Assembly: GCA_025667525.1 (NCBI GenBank)
Contig: CM046874.1
Location: 427,140,400 to 427,204,399, forward strand
Source of the DNA: Glebionis coronaria
Lineage: Eukaryota; Streptophyta; Magnoliopsida; Asterales; Asteraceae
Direction: 5' to 3'
DNA: 64,000 bases
Position 1 is the first letter of the stretch. Every line of letters begins with the position of its first letter. Position numbers and translations under genes: made by a program. Positions 1-11,639 of this stretch are shown in pieces. The notes beneath the pieces are model-generated. The model worked only from the letters and a program-made list of their open reading frames with translations, was not told the origin of the DNA and searched no databases.

Positions 1-1623
1 GAGCCCCGTATGTGTTTTGTTGTCTTGTTTCTTATGTTGTGCAGGGATTAAAACTTCAAAGAGCACTTTTGATGACATTTGACGAACCGTGATCCCGTGC
101 ACCCGTCTTCCTGGTTCTATCCTAAACTATCGTGATTCAATATTTCATATCTTATATGTTCACATTGAAATCACTATAGTTGTCCTTTCCTTAGCAAGAT
201 TTAAACAACGTGCATAATGTCCTAAGTATAGGGGAGTTTACTCCCACATGCTTAAACATTGAGGACAATGTTTATATCAAGTGTAGGGGGGACTTCTATC
301 GAAGTAAGTGGTCTTTTCCATGAATTTGTCCTCACTTTAACCGGAAAATTTAATTTTTCGACATTTTTCAAAATTTTTAATCTATTTTGGCCTAGTAGTA
401 TAGAAGTATTTCCTTTTGTTATCGTTATTTACTTTCTGTGTTAGAATAAATTTTCAATAAAGTGGTTTTAAATTTTTCAACGTTGTGAATCTTTTTACTC
501 AACCCGAGTTTACTTATCTAAGTTTACTCTAGCTAGTATCCTTAACGTGTTTAAGTGAAGTTTTGCTAGGCTTTTATATAGGGAGCTTTAAAACCCGAAA
601 GTCTTAACTCTCACGGGTTAAGAACAAGAACTTTTCGCAAGTTCCTATAATTGATCCTAGAAAGTCGTTTATCAAGGGAACTTTAAAATCCGAATTCTAA
701 ACTTGAAAAAGTCTAAGAATTTGAAAGATCCTATAGATGACTTGAAAACCCAAAACTTTGATTTAATTGGCTAAGCATCCACGAGTCTCATTCCTTGAGA
801 TTTTAAATTGTGGAGAACGAGAGATGATAGAGTCAATTATAAGTTTGGTATTCTTTCGTGAATTTATGTGAGTTGATTATAAGCTTTTTCTCCCATCTCT
901 TGTTAATAAATATATTTGCAATAAATAAGGTTGTACCATTTGAAAAGTTACTTAGCTTATAGCACAAGATCGTTTAAAAGTTGCTCGGTATAAATTAGAG
1001 TTCATAGCCAAGGCATAACTTATTGAAGCGGGATGCGAAGATTGGCGAGTCCGAAAAGGCCCTAACAAGGCATGAGGGCTACATTTTGTTGCTAAAGATC
1101 CAAAAGTGATGTGAAGAATCATTTATCAAAAATCAATATGAAGGATCGAGACACACGACAAAAAGCAAATACTCCCCTAAAGATCATGGAGAAGTCTATC
1201 CAAAAAGGCCCTAACAAGGTATGAGGATAAATATATCTAAGTCCTAAAAGGAGGCGGATCGTTGTATATCAAAGTCCAAAATAAAGATTGGAGAAAAATG
1301 AAGAAGTCGTGGTCCAAATATGAAGAATCTCTCAAAAATTTCAAGTGAAGAAATTCCTATTATGAAGAGAAGACCATAATTTCAAGAACGTCTCTCAAGA
1401 TTCGAAGTATGAAGTCGCTGCCAAATATCGGTCCGAGAAAGGTCTCAAATCGTGAAGCGAGTTATGCCAAGATATGAACTTTCAGAGGTCCCGAGAAGCA
1501 GTTTTAAAATATTTTGTCCTTTAGCTAACTATTGCTTAAATCGTCCCACTTTATTTTCAGCCTAAATAACTATCGAAATAAGTCAAACATAAAGAGTTTT
1601 GCCGACATCAACTAGGGGAAGAT
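1..1623 (+). mobile_element. 3' non-coding tail of an Athila-like LTR retrotransposon
   Basis: No coding frame is visible. Positions 231-290 contain a block typical of the 3' region of Athila-type elements: a phrase about a 'gaggacaatg' motif (261-270) followed by a G-run (about 283-291), which resembles a polypurine tract. The remainder is AT-rich and non-coding, with a duplicated phrase 'aaggccctaacaagg' near 1056 and 1205. A second purine-rich stretch 'aggggaagat' ends at 1623, just before the LTR at 1624. The assignment rests on remembered family sequences; the 5' part lies outside the window. A different element could supply 780-1623. Confidence 0.45.
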
Positions 1624-2189
1624 TGTTGGGTCAAAAAGTTGATGTGGCAGAAACTCTAAAACGAAGAAAACATGAAGACATTTGTTCAGGCGTTGACAAG
1701 AGCAAATCAGGCGTTGTCAAGAGCAAATCAAGCGTTGACAGAAGTCAACACTAACAAGCATTGTCACATGCAATCCAAGCATTGACAGAAACGTAGACAA
1801 AGTTGTTGGAAGCTTCTATTTAGATAAGTATGCATAATATATTTTGTATTAGTTTATTTGAATAGAAGATTTACATGTTTATTCATTCTTATCTCTTGTA
1901 AACCCTATTCCTTACACTATAAAAGGAACCAAGGATATTCGGTTTATTCATAACTTCCATATAGAATGTAAACCTAAAGTGTGTGTCGACTAGACGTGGG
2001 ATTCAATGCATACACGTCTAGTGATTGTTTGTTATTAATATAATGAGCAATCCATTTGTTTTAATTCATGTTCTTTGTGTCCAAACACCTTGTTAATGTG
2101 TCGTGTTCTAATTTCGCTTTGATTATCTAATCATATGAACATGATGCATTCCTAGTAGCTAAAAGATCGAGGAAACCAAGGTTTCCACA
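1624..2189 (+). repeat. LTR (3' LTR or solo LTR) of the left-edge element
   Basis: The repeat begins TGTTGGG right after a purine-rich tract (1613-1623), as expected for the start of a 3' LTR. A TATA box lies at 1918-1925 and the proposed end is CCACA at 2189. To the right, a Tat reverse-transcriptase frame on the minus strand breaks off exactly here, so this unit truncates or interrupts that element. The end coordinate is inferred from the break in the RT homology; an earlier end near 2133 is possible. Copia and Athila origins cannot be separated without a second copy. Confidence 0.5.
1918..1925 (+). promoter_or_regulatory. LTR TATA box
   Basis: TATAAAAG lies about 295 bp into the LTR, the usual place for the LTR promoter. 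Downstream is an AT-rich stretch without coding potential, compatible with R-U5. Confidence 0.5.
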
Positions 2190-5021
2190 CTGTGGACAGG
2201 CTTTGTTCAGATCCATGAAATCCACGCACATGCGCAAGCTTCCGTCATGCTTTTTGACCATGATTGGGTTGGATAACCACTCATGGTAGTACACCTCGCG
2301 CATGATACCTGCGTCCACCAGTTTTCATACTTCATCCAATATTACTTGGCTGCGTTCGGGTGCCTGACCGCGCTTTTTTTGCTTAACGAGAGGATATACC
2401 TGGCGGATTTGGAGCTTATGTTCTGCTATCGCACGCGGTACGCCTGTCATATGCTTGGGCTCCCATGCGAATACATCTAAGTTTTCTTTCAGGAGAGAGC
2501 ACATGGCCCTCTTGCCGTTATCCGAGAGCGTTCCCCCTATGGACACCTCTTGTTCCGGGTAATCAGGATGGATTACCACCTTCCAATTGGGAGGTAGTGA
2601 CCCGACTTTGGGGGGAACGGGTGGAACCGGTGTTGTCACGGCATGACACTCGGATGCTGGTATGATTGTGTTATAGATAGTGACAATTCCTCCTTCCACG
2701 GGGAATTTGATCATCCCGTGTGTCGTGGAGGGTACCGCTCGTATGGCCAGGATGCCTGGTCCGCCTATAATCTCATTGTATGGAGAGTGTGAGCGTATCA
2801 CCATAAAGTTCATCCACGCCATGGTGGAGTGCTCTTCATTCCCAATGGTTACAGGCAGACGCAACTGTCCTATTGGCCAGATGGTGTCTCCACTAACACC
2901 GATGAGCGGCGCTGTGGCCGGTACTAATTGGCTCCTTATTTCTGGTCGTAACTGTACGAAACAATGTTCGTATAGTACTTCTGCTGATGACCCTCCATCG
3001 ACATACATACGGCGGACATTGTGTGTTCCAATGCTTATCTCAATGGTGAGAGGCGCATCAATCACATCACTTGCCGTAATAGGAGGGAATGAGCTTTCTT
3101 TGCCGCGCGAAAATTTTTGACTAATTTTCTGCCTTGGGCGGCGCTGCCTGGATTAGATCATGTATATAGTTGAAGGTTTGTCCTTTTGGGGATCCTTCTT
3201 GTCATACTTCTTGTTGTCTTTTCCATCCTTCCAATCCTTGACCAAATGCTTGAGTTTGCCTGACTTGATCAGTGACTCAATGTGCTTCTTGAGCTGGATA
3301 CAATCCTCTGTGCCATGGCCCTTGTCGTTGTGGAATTCGCAGTAGCGATTTCCTTGATGACGGTCCAGCGGAGTCGTCATTGGGGGTGGTCTCGGGAAAT
3401 TGTCCCCTTCTGTCAGCAAGATCTCCCGGTAGGACATCTTTAGAGGGGTAAATTTGTCCTCCGGTCGTCCTCCTTTGTTTTGGCTCTTATAATCTGAGCC
3501 CCTCCCACTGTTCTGGTTGTTTTGACCACCCGACTGTCTTCTGGACTGGTCGTTCGATCGGTAGTTGTTTCCTTTTGAAGGATAGGCCGCGGCTACCGCG
3601 GTTTCTCCCTCTACGAAGTTTCTGACCCTTTCCATAAGGTCGTCATACCTCTCCACACGTTTTTCATTGAGACGTTTGATTAATTCCCTATCTGTTATGG
3701 CATGCATATAATCGGAAATTTTCAGAAGTTCCGGCATTGTCTTTGTGCGTGTGCACTCGTCATTGAAGCGTTCAATGAAGGCCTCCGTATACTCCCCAGG
3801 TCGTTGCTTGACAGTTGCCAATGAGACCGGGTCCCTATTATACTTCTTTCGCTGAGTATAATTATTCTTGAACGCAGTACGTAGTTCAGTGAAGCTATCA
3901 ATGCTTCACAGAGGAAGTCCCTCAAACCAATCACGGGCATTGCCGATCAAGGTTGAATTGAACATTTGGCACCATATAGGCATGGGCCATCGTTCAATTT
4001 TCGCCTGCGTGTCAAATATCTTTAGGTGATCATCCAGATCACCAGTCCCATCATACGTCTTGACACATGCCGGCATGCGACGCTTTGTATCCTTAGAGTA
4101 ATTCCGTATGCGGAGAGTAAAAGGATCTTCCCTGGGATCTTCCCATGGATGGGTGAGGCTAGGGTCACACCACGGGCGGGAAAGATCTTCTCCTTCCGTA
4201 TCTCGATAATAGGGTCCGCCTTAGTACTCCTCATTGTCTGGTGGTGGTGGAGGAGTACGCCTAGGTCGGCGACGCTTGGGTGGATGGTCATCCGAGTCCT
4301 CTCCTGATGGACCGGGAGAAGGAGGTGGTGCCCCATCCTTTGGGTGAGGATCGCTTTTGTGAGAAGAGACAGGAGCCTTCTTTCCGGTATTCATCCTATC
4401 CCACACGCTTGTGCGGCGATTAGTTCTGGTTAGTTCCAGATCTGGTCGTTCGGGTGAACCATCGGACTTCTCTCCCTCTTCTCTAGATTGTATTAGTTTC
4501 TTGCATGAGACGATCCCCTATGCGTTCGAACACATTCCTGGGTTGGGGAGTTTACTCAAAGAGGTTCCGCTCCTGAGGTCGTGTCCTTTGCTTCTTTTGA
4601 GTTTGAGAAGAGGTGTCTGGTCTGGCGTTTCCAAAGTTGAGCCTAGATTGGAGGTCCCTCCCTAGGTTCAACCTTGATGCAATTCCTGGGACGATCCTCT
4701 CAAAGTTCTGCGTGAGAACTCGAGTGAGATCTTCCTCGCTGGGTGGTTCGACCTCTACTTCTTCCTCAGTCGATGGTCTGCGCGGCTCCTTGTTAGGGGG
4801 TTGGGCGCACTCCCTGGATCAGGATTATCCAAGGTCGAAGTAGGTGGTGGGGTGACAGAGAACGTGCTTGTCATACCCATGGACTGAAGACCACTTTGGT
4901 TGTTTGGTCCGCCAGCTTGGTGGCTAGGGGATCGATTTGGAATGAGTATCCCTTCCCCTTGGGACTTCCGATTTCCAGGATTTGTGTTCATGGGGTTTCC
5001 CTGTGGATGCCCCTTCGTCAT
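2190..5021 (-). pseudogene. Tat-lineage Ty3/gypsy gag-pro-RT polyprotein, truncated and dead
   Basis: One minus-strand reading frame runs from the ATG at 5021 down to 2190. Gag covers 5021-3153: a proline-rich N terminus, a capsid segment around 3990-3700 and a variant zinc knuckle CX2HX4HX4C (YCEFHNDKGHGTEDC, about 3340-3298). Aspartic protease follows (about 3065-2700) with active-site DGGSS, then the beginning of reverse transcriptase, including the segment ending LNKACP at 2190, where homology stops because of the LTR at 1624-2189. RNase H and integrase are missing. The frame has no indels I can see, only stop codons, for example 2325-2327 (TGA where CGA fits), 3150-3152 and about 3906. 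The protease motif and knuckle type point to the Tat/Ogre lineage, which I recognise from family knowledge. Confidence 0.85.
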
Positions 5022-5061
5022 TGAGAATTCGAGATGAGATTTTCCTCTAGCTTAGTATAAT

Positions 5062-5082
5062 GGTCCCACGGATGGCGCCAAC
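5062..5082 (-). other. Primer binding site of the Tat element
   Basis: Read on the minus strand this is TTGGCGCCATCCGTGGGACC, placed immediately inside the 5' LTR end (5085) and upstream of gag. TGGCGCC-type sites are usual for Tat and Athila elements, which prime from a tRNA other than initiator Met. The exact tRNA was not determined. Confidence 0.7.
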
Positions 5083-5084
5083 TT

Positions 5085-5632
5085 GTTGATACAAAAGTTG
5101 GGTGATCCTTGCTAGACCCGAATTAGGCTTAATTCGGGTTGGCTGGACTCCGGCTCCTGCACCAAGTGAATTATCTGGTTGGGATCCTGCACACTAAACA
5201 ACACGCGTTAGGCTTACCGTGGGAATGTTTCCCACAATTAGACCTCGGAGTGAGAGTTGAAAGTGTGTAGAATGTAATACCTTTGTGGAACCCTTGGGGG
5301 TTCCTTATATAGGCATCGAAACCCTCATGGGTTGTTACTAATACTTCGGCCCCAAGGAAAGGATAATCACCAGATTTAGATTGATTGTCATCTTCTAATT
5401 ATGGTGAGTGAATATCCTCCCCTTTGGGATAAATCCTAATCATAGTAGGAGTATGATTCTGTCTGACCCTGCACCGGGCATGCCGGGCCGTGGGCCGCAC
5501 ACGTGTGTGCGGTTACTGTTCATCTAAGCCCATAAGCTTAAATAACATTATTCCCACCCATTCGTGATGGGCCTAATACGGGTAGTACCCGTGGGCCGGG
5601 TTCATGACCCGGCTGGCGACTATACATCATCA
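5085..5632 (-). repeat. 5' LTR of the Tat element (548 bp)
   Basis: On the minus strand the LTR begins TGATGATGTATAG (5632) and ends GTATCAACA (5085), directly followed by the primer binding site. A TATA box lies at 5305-5311. To the right of 5632 the Athila gag frame resumes, so the LTR edge marks the insertion point. The expected target duplication on this side would be 'aagct' (5633-5637); its partner is lost with the 3' end of the element. Confidence 0.75.
5305..5311 (-). promoter_or_regulatory. TATA box in the Tat LTR
   Basis: TATATAA on the minus strand, about 320 bp from the LTR start, in the orientation of the element. It is the most likely transcription start signal for the gag-pol pseudogene. 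Confidence 0.55.
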
Positions 5633-5633
5633 A

Positions 5634-6972
5634 AGCTCGTTTTTCAACTCGGATCTTAAGCTAATCATTTCACATTGCATATTATCAAATTTAACATCAT
5701 TTGCTTTAGCATAATCCAAAAAATCTCCTTGAAGATTTTTAGTGTGAGCATTTGAAAACCTTGTGTAGTGTTTTGAAAATCACGGTTTTGGTTTTGATTT
5801 GCAACTTGTCCATTCCCACTTTGATAATTCCCTTTGTTGTATTTACGTGAATTGCCTTGATAAACACCATTTTGATTGTTGTTTCGATAGTTATTAGCCT
5901 TTTGATTTGGTGGAGCTTGATTTGGGCGGGAACCTTGGCCGTTTTGGTTGTAAGTTCTCGTTTCTACGTAAGCACTCGAAGTGTTACCACCGGCGGTAAT
6001 GCACTCGGAAAGATCATGAGCTCCACCACAAGATAAACAACTCTTTTCAACCGCTTTAACCGATGCGGAGTTCAAATCATCTTGTGCTCTCCAATGAGTC
6101 ATAAGATTTGAAAACCTATCGAAAAATCGATTTTCCTCATTAGCTTCATCATGTTAGGCATTAATGTGACGAGACGATGACGACGATGACGAACCCATAT
6201 TGGCAACACTCGATGTGTTACGAGGGTTATAAACCTTAGATCTATTCTTGATAATCTTTAAAGCTTCATCGGTCGTTTTGCACAAAAAATTACCACCCGC
6301 GGCGGCATTCAAGTAATCTCGTTCATGATCATTAAGCCCATTATAAAAAGTATCTATTTGATGCAATTACGAAAAATCATGGTGTGGACATTCATGTAGC
6401 ATTTCCTTAAACTATTCCCATGCCATTGAAAAACTCTCATTATTTCGTTGTGTAAATCTTTAAATCTCATTTTTCAAATGTGTTGTTTTAGATCGTGGAA
6501 AAAATTGCTTCACAAACTTAAAAACGATATCACCCCATGTCAAAATCGAATTTGGCGGTTCTTTCTCGAGCCAAATTTTAGAGGGTCCATCTAATGAATA
6601 TGGAAACAACATCATCTTAATGGCGTCATGTGGAACATCCTTAAAATTGCTAGTTGCGGTGGGACGATAAACATTCCTTGTGTGGTAATGCGGGTTGTCT
6701 TTTTCATGACCTCTAAACTTATTTGCTTGCAACATCGACATTAAACCCGTCTTAATCTCGAAATTCTCCGCAAGGATGGCGGAAATCACAATAGCTTCTC
6801 CAAAACCCTCGATGGGTGCTTGAAGCAACTCCATCATAGTACGATTAGCCATGGCGACTATTGGTTCTACAACGGGTTCAACAATTGGAGTTTGTTCTTC
6901 AATCAAAGGCTCTTGATTTCCTTAACTTTGACGACGTTTACGAGCTCGTTTTGCTTGATTACGAGTTAGCAT
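5634..6972 (-). pseudogene. Athila-lineage gag, interrupted by the Tat insertion
   Basis: The frame opens at ATG 6972 (MLTRNQAKRARKRRQ) and runs leftward to 5634 without any frameshift, but with at least five in-frame stops (near 6919, then TAA, TAG and TAA between 6460 and 6366, and TAA near 6152). The capsid region (6850-6150) contains motifs usual for this lineage, such as NRTMMELLQAP, LFPYSLDGPSKIWLEKEP and IDTFYNGLNDHERDYLNAAAGG. The zinc knuckle is CLSCGGAHDLSEC (about 6040-6000), followed by an Asn/Gln-rich tail. The rest of gag and all of pol lay further left and are replaced by the Tat insertion at 5632. Most stops fit CAA or TGG codons changed by transitions. Confidence 0.85.
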
Positions 6973-7700
6973 AAACTTGACGAAGAATGGGAGGTGAGCA
7001 AAGAAGATTCTTTTTGGGTGTTTTGTGGATTTTCAATTTTTTTGTGTTTTTGATTGTTTTTATTTTTTTTGGATTTTGTGTATCTTCGTAGACAACAATC
7101 TACCAAATCTCTCCTCGAATCAAACTCTTGATTAAAGAAGCCTCAAAATAATGAAAACGATCACGTGGAGTGAACGCCTTCGAATGACTTTAGAACTTTG
7201 GTGAAAACTAAATTGTTCAAGAGGGTTTAATCACAAAGAAAACCAAGCAAATAAATATGATACGTAATAATACTTTGGGCGGCAAAACCCTCGATTAGCC
7301 TTCAATCTCAAAATACTCACAAGCAAGCGGGGAAACGAGGCGGCGCGAAGCACTTAAGAGCCTTTTTCCTTAGGGTATATTTTATAATACCCGCCTTATA
7401 CCCACCTTATAGTTCGTATTTTTCAAAATCGAGCTTCACGAAAGTATTTATCTATTTTTGCCTTTTTCTTTTTGTTTGAGATTCGAATACAATAATTAGG
7501 AGATCAAATCCCAATTAAGGTTGTGTTTTCACACTTTTGGAGATATTTTGTATTTGTTGTGATACTTAATACAATATAGTAATAATAATTTCACAAAAAA
7601 AACGAAAAAACCGATAATACGTATTAGTAGAGTTCTACTAATACAAATACTATTTATGGTGAATATTAAAAACAAAATGACAAATTAATCACAACACACC
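6973..7700 (-). other. Leader between PBS and gag of the Athila element
   Basis: This 0.73-kb stretch is non-coding and AT-rich with T-runs near 7030-7070. It contains a block (about 7240-7400) that recurs in the leader of the second Athila copy on the + strand (about 53990-54115), including the phrase 'gggttttgccgccc' read in the element's sense. That shared block supports the assignment of both leaders. Confidence 0.6.
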
Positions 7701-7718
7701 TCCCCGGCAGCGACGCCA
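7701..7718 (-). other. Primer binding site of the Athila element
   Basis: On the minus strand this reads TGGCGTCGCTGCCGGGGA, close to the tRNA-Asp type binding site known for Athila elements. It lies three bases inside the LTR end. Confidence 0.8.
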
Positions 7719-7721
7719 AAA

Positions 7722-10700
7722 TGATTGTGGTAAAATACGACCTTTTAGGAAAAAAGGCGTAAAAGCGGAAAGTATTAAACAAATGACTTAGGAAAATCAA
7801 GTGTTAATGACCCAAATAAGTTCGTTTCCCAAGTAGGTATATGTGTGCGAATAATTAGTAATTGGTTTGAGATTAATATTTGAAAGAAGGGGATCTGAAA
7901 ATAGAATGACGAAGACGTGAAAATTATTACTACGACGACCAAATTTAAAACCGTAAAAAGAGCTAAAATAAAAATAAATTCTGAAAATTCCAAAAAAATT
8001 ACCAAAAATCAAATTAAATAAACTAAGAGTTTACAAGTTATCAAAACCTTTTCAAACCTTTTAATTAATTAAATATTAATTTTTAAATGTTAATCAAAGC
8101 CCTAAAAATTAAAATAACTATTAAAAAGCCCAAATAAAGATTTTTCAATTTATAAACCTCTAAAATAACCAAATAAGACTAAAAACTATTTTTATAAAAT
8201 TCTAAACTAATTAAAACTATTTAAAATGATTAAAAACTATTACAAACATAAAATAATTCTAGAAATTAGGAAAATGATGATAACATTAATCTAAGAGTTG
8301 TAAAAATCCTATTTTAATGTACTAAACCTAAGAAAAATATAAAAAGTGTAAAAATGTGAAATTTGAAATTTAATAACAAAATAATATTAATCCAAAAATT
8401 ATAAAAATTCTAAAAACTTGCAAACTAGTTTGTTTTAACCTAAATAATCAGAAAATGAAAGTAAAATTACCAAATTGCCCCTATTGAGCCCCCAAATGGG
8501 CTAAAAACCAAAACAGTCAACCTTAATGGGCTTAATGGGCCCAAAAAGTCAAACTTGGCCCAAATGACCTGAAAAAGCCCTATCTGACTCAAAATTCAAT
8601 TCTAAACACAAAAGTCTAAAGGCCCAAAAGCTGGTTTTTAGCTTATCACAGCTTAAATAGTCAACAACTTATTCTTATTGGGCCAATAAGCCCATTAAGC
8701 AATAAGCCAATGCCATAAGCTCTGCTTAAACACACAACCTTCTTTAAATATGCCTAAGAGATCTGTGAAAAGAAATTTCGAAAAAGCACACTCAGTAAGC
8801 CAGAAATAAGCAAAGAAGAATTTCACTAAAAGACAAAATAGTCGGGTTAGAGTTCTAGGTTGTTTCAAAAGCTGATTCTTTTTGCAAAAGCTCACAAATA
8901 GCTTAACTAAGAATAATCAATCATAAAAACCACAAAAAGCCAAGTAGAATAAGCTGTAGGAGCAAATAAGTTGGCTGAAAAAGCCAAATAAGCTAATTTT
9001 CTAGCAAAAGCTTAACCAGATGACTTGTAACCTTCCAGACTTGTTATTAAGCTGAGAAAAATGAAACCTATTACAAAAGCCAAGTTGTTGCATGTACCAA
9101 TAAGCAGTTCTCAAAAATAAGCCAAAATATGCTTATTTGACCAAAAGTCAAAGTCCTCCAAATTTCATCAAATGTTTAGGAATTGTTTGTAAGCTTGTTA
9201 TAAGCAACTTTTGTGAAGAAATCAAGGTGGAGTCCTTGTGAATCAAGAGGTTAGTTGACCAATTGATGACAGATTTTGGCAAATAGGGCTTAATAAGCCA
9301 GTTAGCTTATAAGCCAGCAACAAAGCAAACCAAATAGCCAAAACTACTCACAAGCAGCACATAAACAAGATCCAAGCAATAAACAAGCAGAGCATACACT
9401 AGATAACAAAATGCAAGGCAAAATTGAGGTGGTCATTTTGCTGATGCAAATGACCACTTCAGCCAGCTTTGATAAGCTCTAGCACCCATAATAAGCCACC
9501 AAATTCAACAAACAGATACTGCACAGATAGCTTATCACCTAACCTCTTCCCAAACCAGATTTCAGAGCTTAGATCTAACAAACAAAGATTTTATTGGATC
9601 TGATGTGTTTGACCAATTTCAAACAAATTTTATCAGATGTTTCCAAAACTTGAAATCCCTTTTCCAAACCTCTTGATATTTAACCAGTGACTAAAACATG
9701 TTACATATGACTTATTTAGACTCCCCAAACCCTAAGAACCAAGGGCACAAGGCCACAAGGCCTTATGATCCAATAATCCCAAACAGCCTTGTTTTAGTCC
9801 TTTTTCAAACAAACTTTTTATTCAATCACATAACCTACTGATTTTATGGTTCAAAAACTTCAACTAGGTGACAACTAAGAGATACCAACTATAAAACACA
9901 AAGCACAAACACCAGAGAAACAAATCACATGGCAAAATATAAATCAGAAAATAAAATGAAAATTATTAGAGGAAACTTAACAAGAGGTTATACTTATCCC
10001 CCACAACTTCCTAGAGGGATCAGCAATGCTCCTTGGACCTTGTTCAACAGCTAGAACAAGACCAAGGTACTTGAACAAAGGAGATGAGATGTGCCTTGGT
10101 TGATGGTTCAAAACAGAACCTCAAGGGCTTTATGTCTTCAACACAAACACCAAACAACCTATCCAAAGGTTGATAAACCTTCTCTAGCTTGGTGTCAACA
10201 AGCTTGCAAGGGCTTATAGCTTTTGGATAAGGTTTAGTACAAGTAAAACAGCAAAATCAGAAGACTATTTTCAAGCTTATTTCAAACTTGAAAACCTTAC
10301 CAAACATAAACGTGTTTGAACCACAAGATATAAACACCTTTATAACATCAAATGGAACTCAGAATTACCCTTAAACAACACCAACTTTCAAAAACATAAA
10401 AAGGAATTACAATTTTCTTAAAATACCAACTTTTATAAATTTTAAAAAGGAATTACAATGTTTAAAGGGTAAAACTGGAACAAGGCTCTCTCACAAGTTG
10501 AGGAGTCTTTATATAGGCCACATGGGCTAAGATTATAATGAAAACCCTAGGCTATGAAGTCCCTAAAATGCCCCTGAATCTTCTAGATGAATTATGTTGT
10601 AGAGCTGTCCAAATGCATCATGGCTGTTCATTTTAGCTTTGGAGTTAAGCATTGAGTGTTGGCTGTTGATTTGGCCACGTGTCATTCCTTGTAGAGGAAG

Positions 10701-11555
10701 TTGGATTATGATTGGTTGACGTGTGAATGGGTGGGGTCCCTTGGTGAGTGGGGATTGGGGTTTTGAGTGTGGGATGGGTTTCTGGACGTGTGAATCATAC
10801 GTGGGACAAGGTAATTGGGATTTACCCTTTGTTTTAAGTGGAGAGGTAACTGGTTTCATCATGGTAAACAGTAAACAATTTGATCCGTTTTTATAGGAGT
10901 GAAAGTGTTTGGCGCGTGTTTGTTATGTTTGAACTTTGGATAATGACATTAGTAGTCCTTGTGTTTTGGGAAAGTTTGTAAACAATGTTTATTCAACCAA
11001 ACAAACGTTTTCCTTTGCATTTAATCTTTACAATTTCACACTTTGGCCACCAAATTTTGCAATAAGGGTTTCAAGGGTTGTTTTTGCCACTTTTGAATAT
11101 TTGAAGGACCGATCTTGGACATTCTTGATATTCAAAGGTCTTCATTGTATCTTTGACCTCATGAGGGACCATTATTGACAATTTAGAATTGTTGAGGGAC
11201 TAAACTTGTCAATTCTTCAAAGTTGAAGGACCATTTTGTAATTTTGACAAACTTAAGGGTCCAAACTTGTAATTATGAATATACAAGGGTTTTAAGTGTC
11301 ATTTCTTCATAAATTGAGGATCAATCTTGTACATCTTCAAATCTACAAGGGTTTTTCTTGGATAAATCATGATCTAGGGCCCGGTTCTTTGTACGGCTTC
11401 GTTTCTCGTGTCCGTTTTTCCTTGTTTCTTGACGATATCCATATCTAAAACACACAAGTAAACAAATACAAGAATATATATGGTATATTAATGACATTTT
11501 ATGCATTTAAAGCCCGAAAAGAACGATGAGATCATGTATAACTGCCATCTCATCA
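7722..11555 (-). repeat. 5' LTR of the Athila element (about 3.8 kb)
   Basis: The inner end (7722) is fixed by the adjoining primer binding site: minus-strand sequence ends CCACAATCA. The outer end is inferred at 11555, where the minus strand begins TGATGAGATGG, giving matching TGAT/ATCA termini. A TATA box at 10508-10515 divides a roughly 1-kb U3 from a long R-U5. U3 (about 11095-11350) contains degenerate repeats around the phrase 'gaggga-cca'. The R-U5 part (8640-9560) is packed with AATAAGC/GCTTATT motifs. The ORFs seen in this stretch have no recognisable product. The outer boundary is the least certain point. Confidence 0.6.
10508..10515 (-). promoter_or_regulatory. TATA box in the Athila LTR
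   Basis: TATATAAA on the minus strand, roughly 1.04 kb from the proposed LTR start and oriented toward gag. Confidence 0.5.
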
Positions 11556-11639
11556 TGTATGTATCATGTATGTATGCTCTTTGATTAAACTGTACTAATT
11601 GGCTAGATCAATTTGTGTTTTTCTGCTTGATTGTGACTC

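Noticed and set aside
2680..3120. A 146-codon + strand frame
   Set aside because: It is the antisense shadow of the Tat protease frame.
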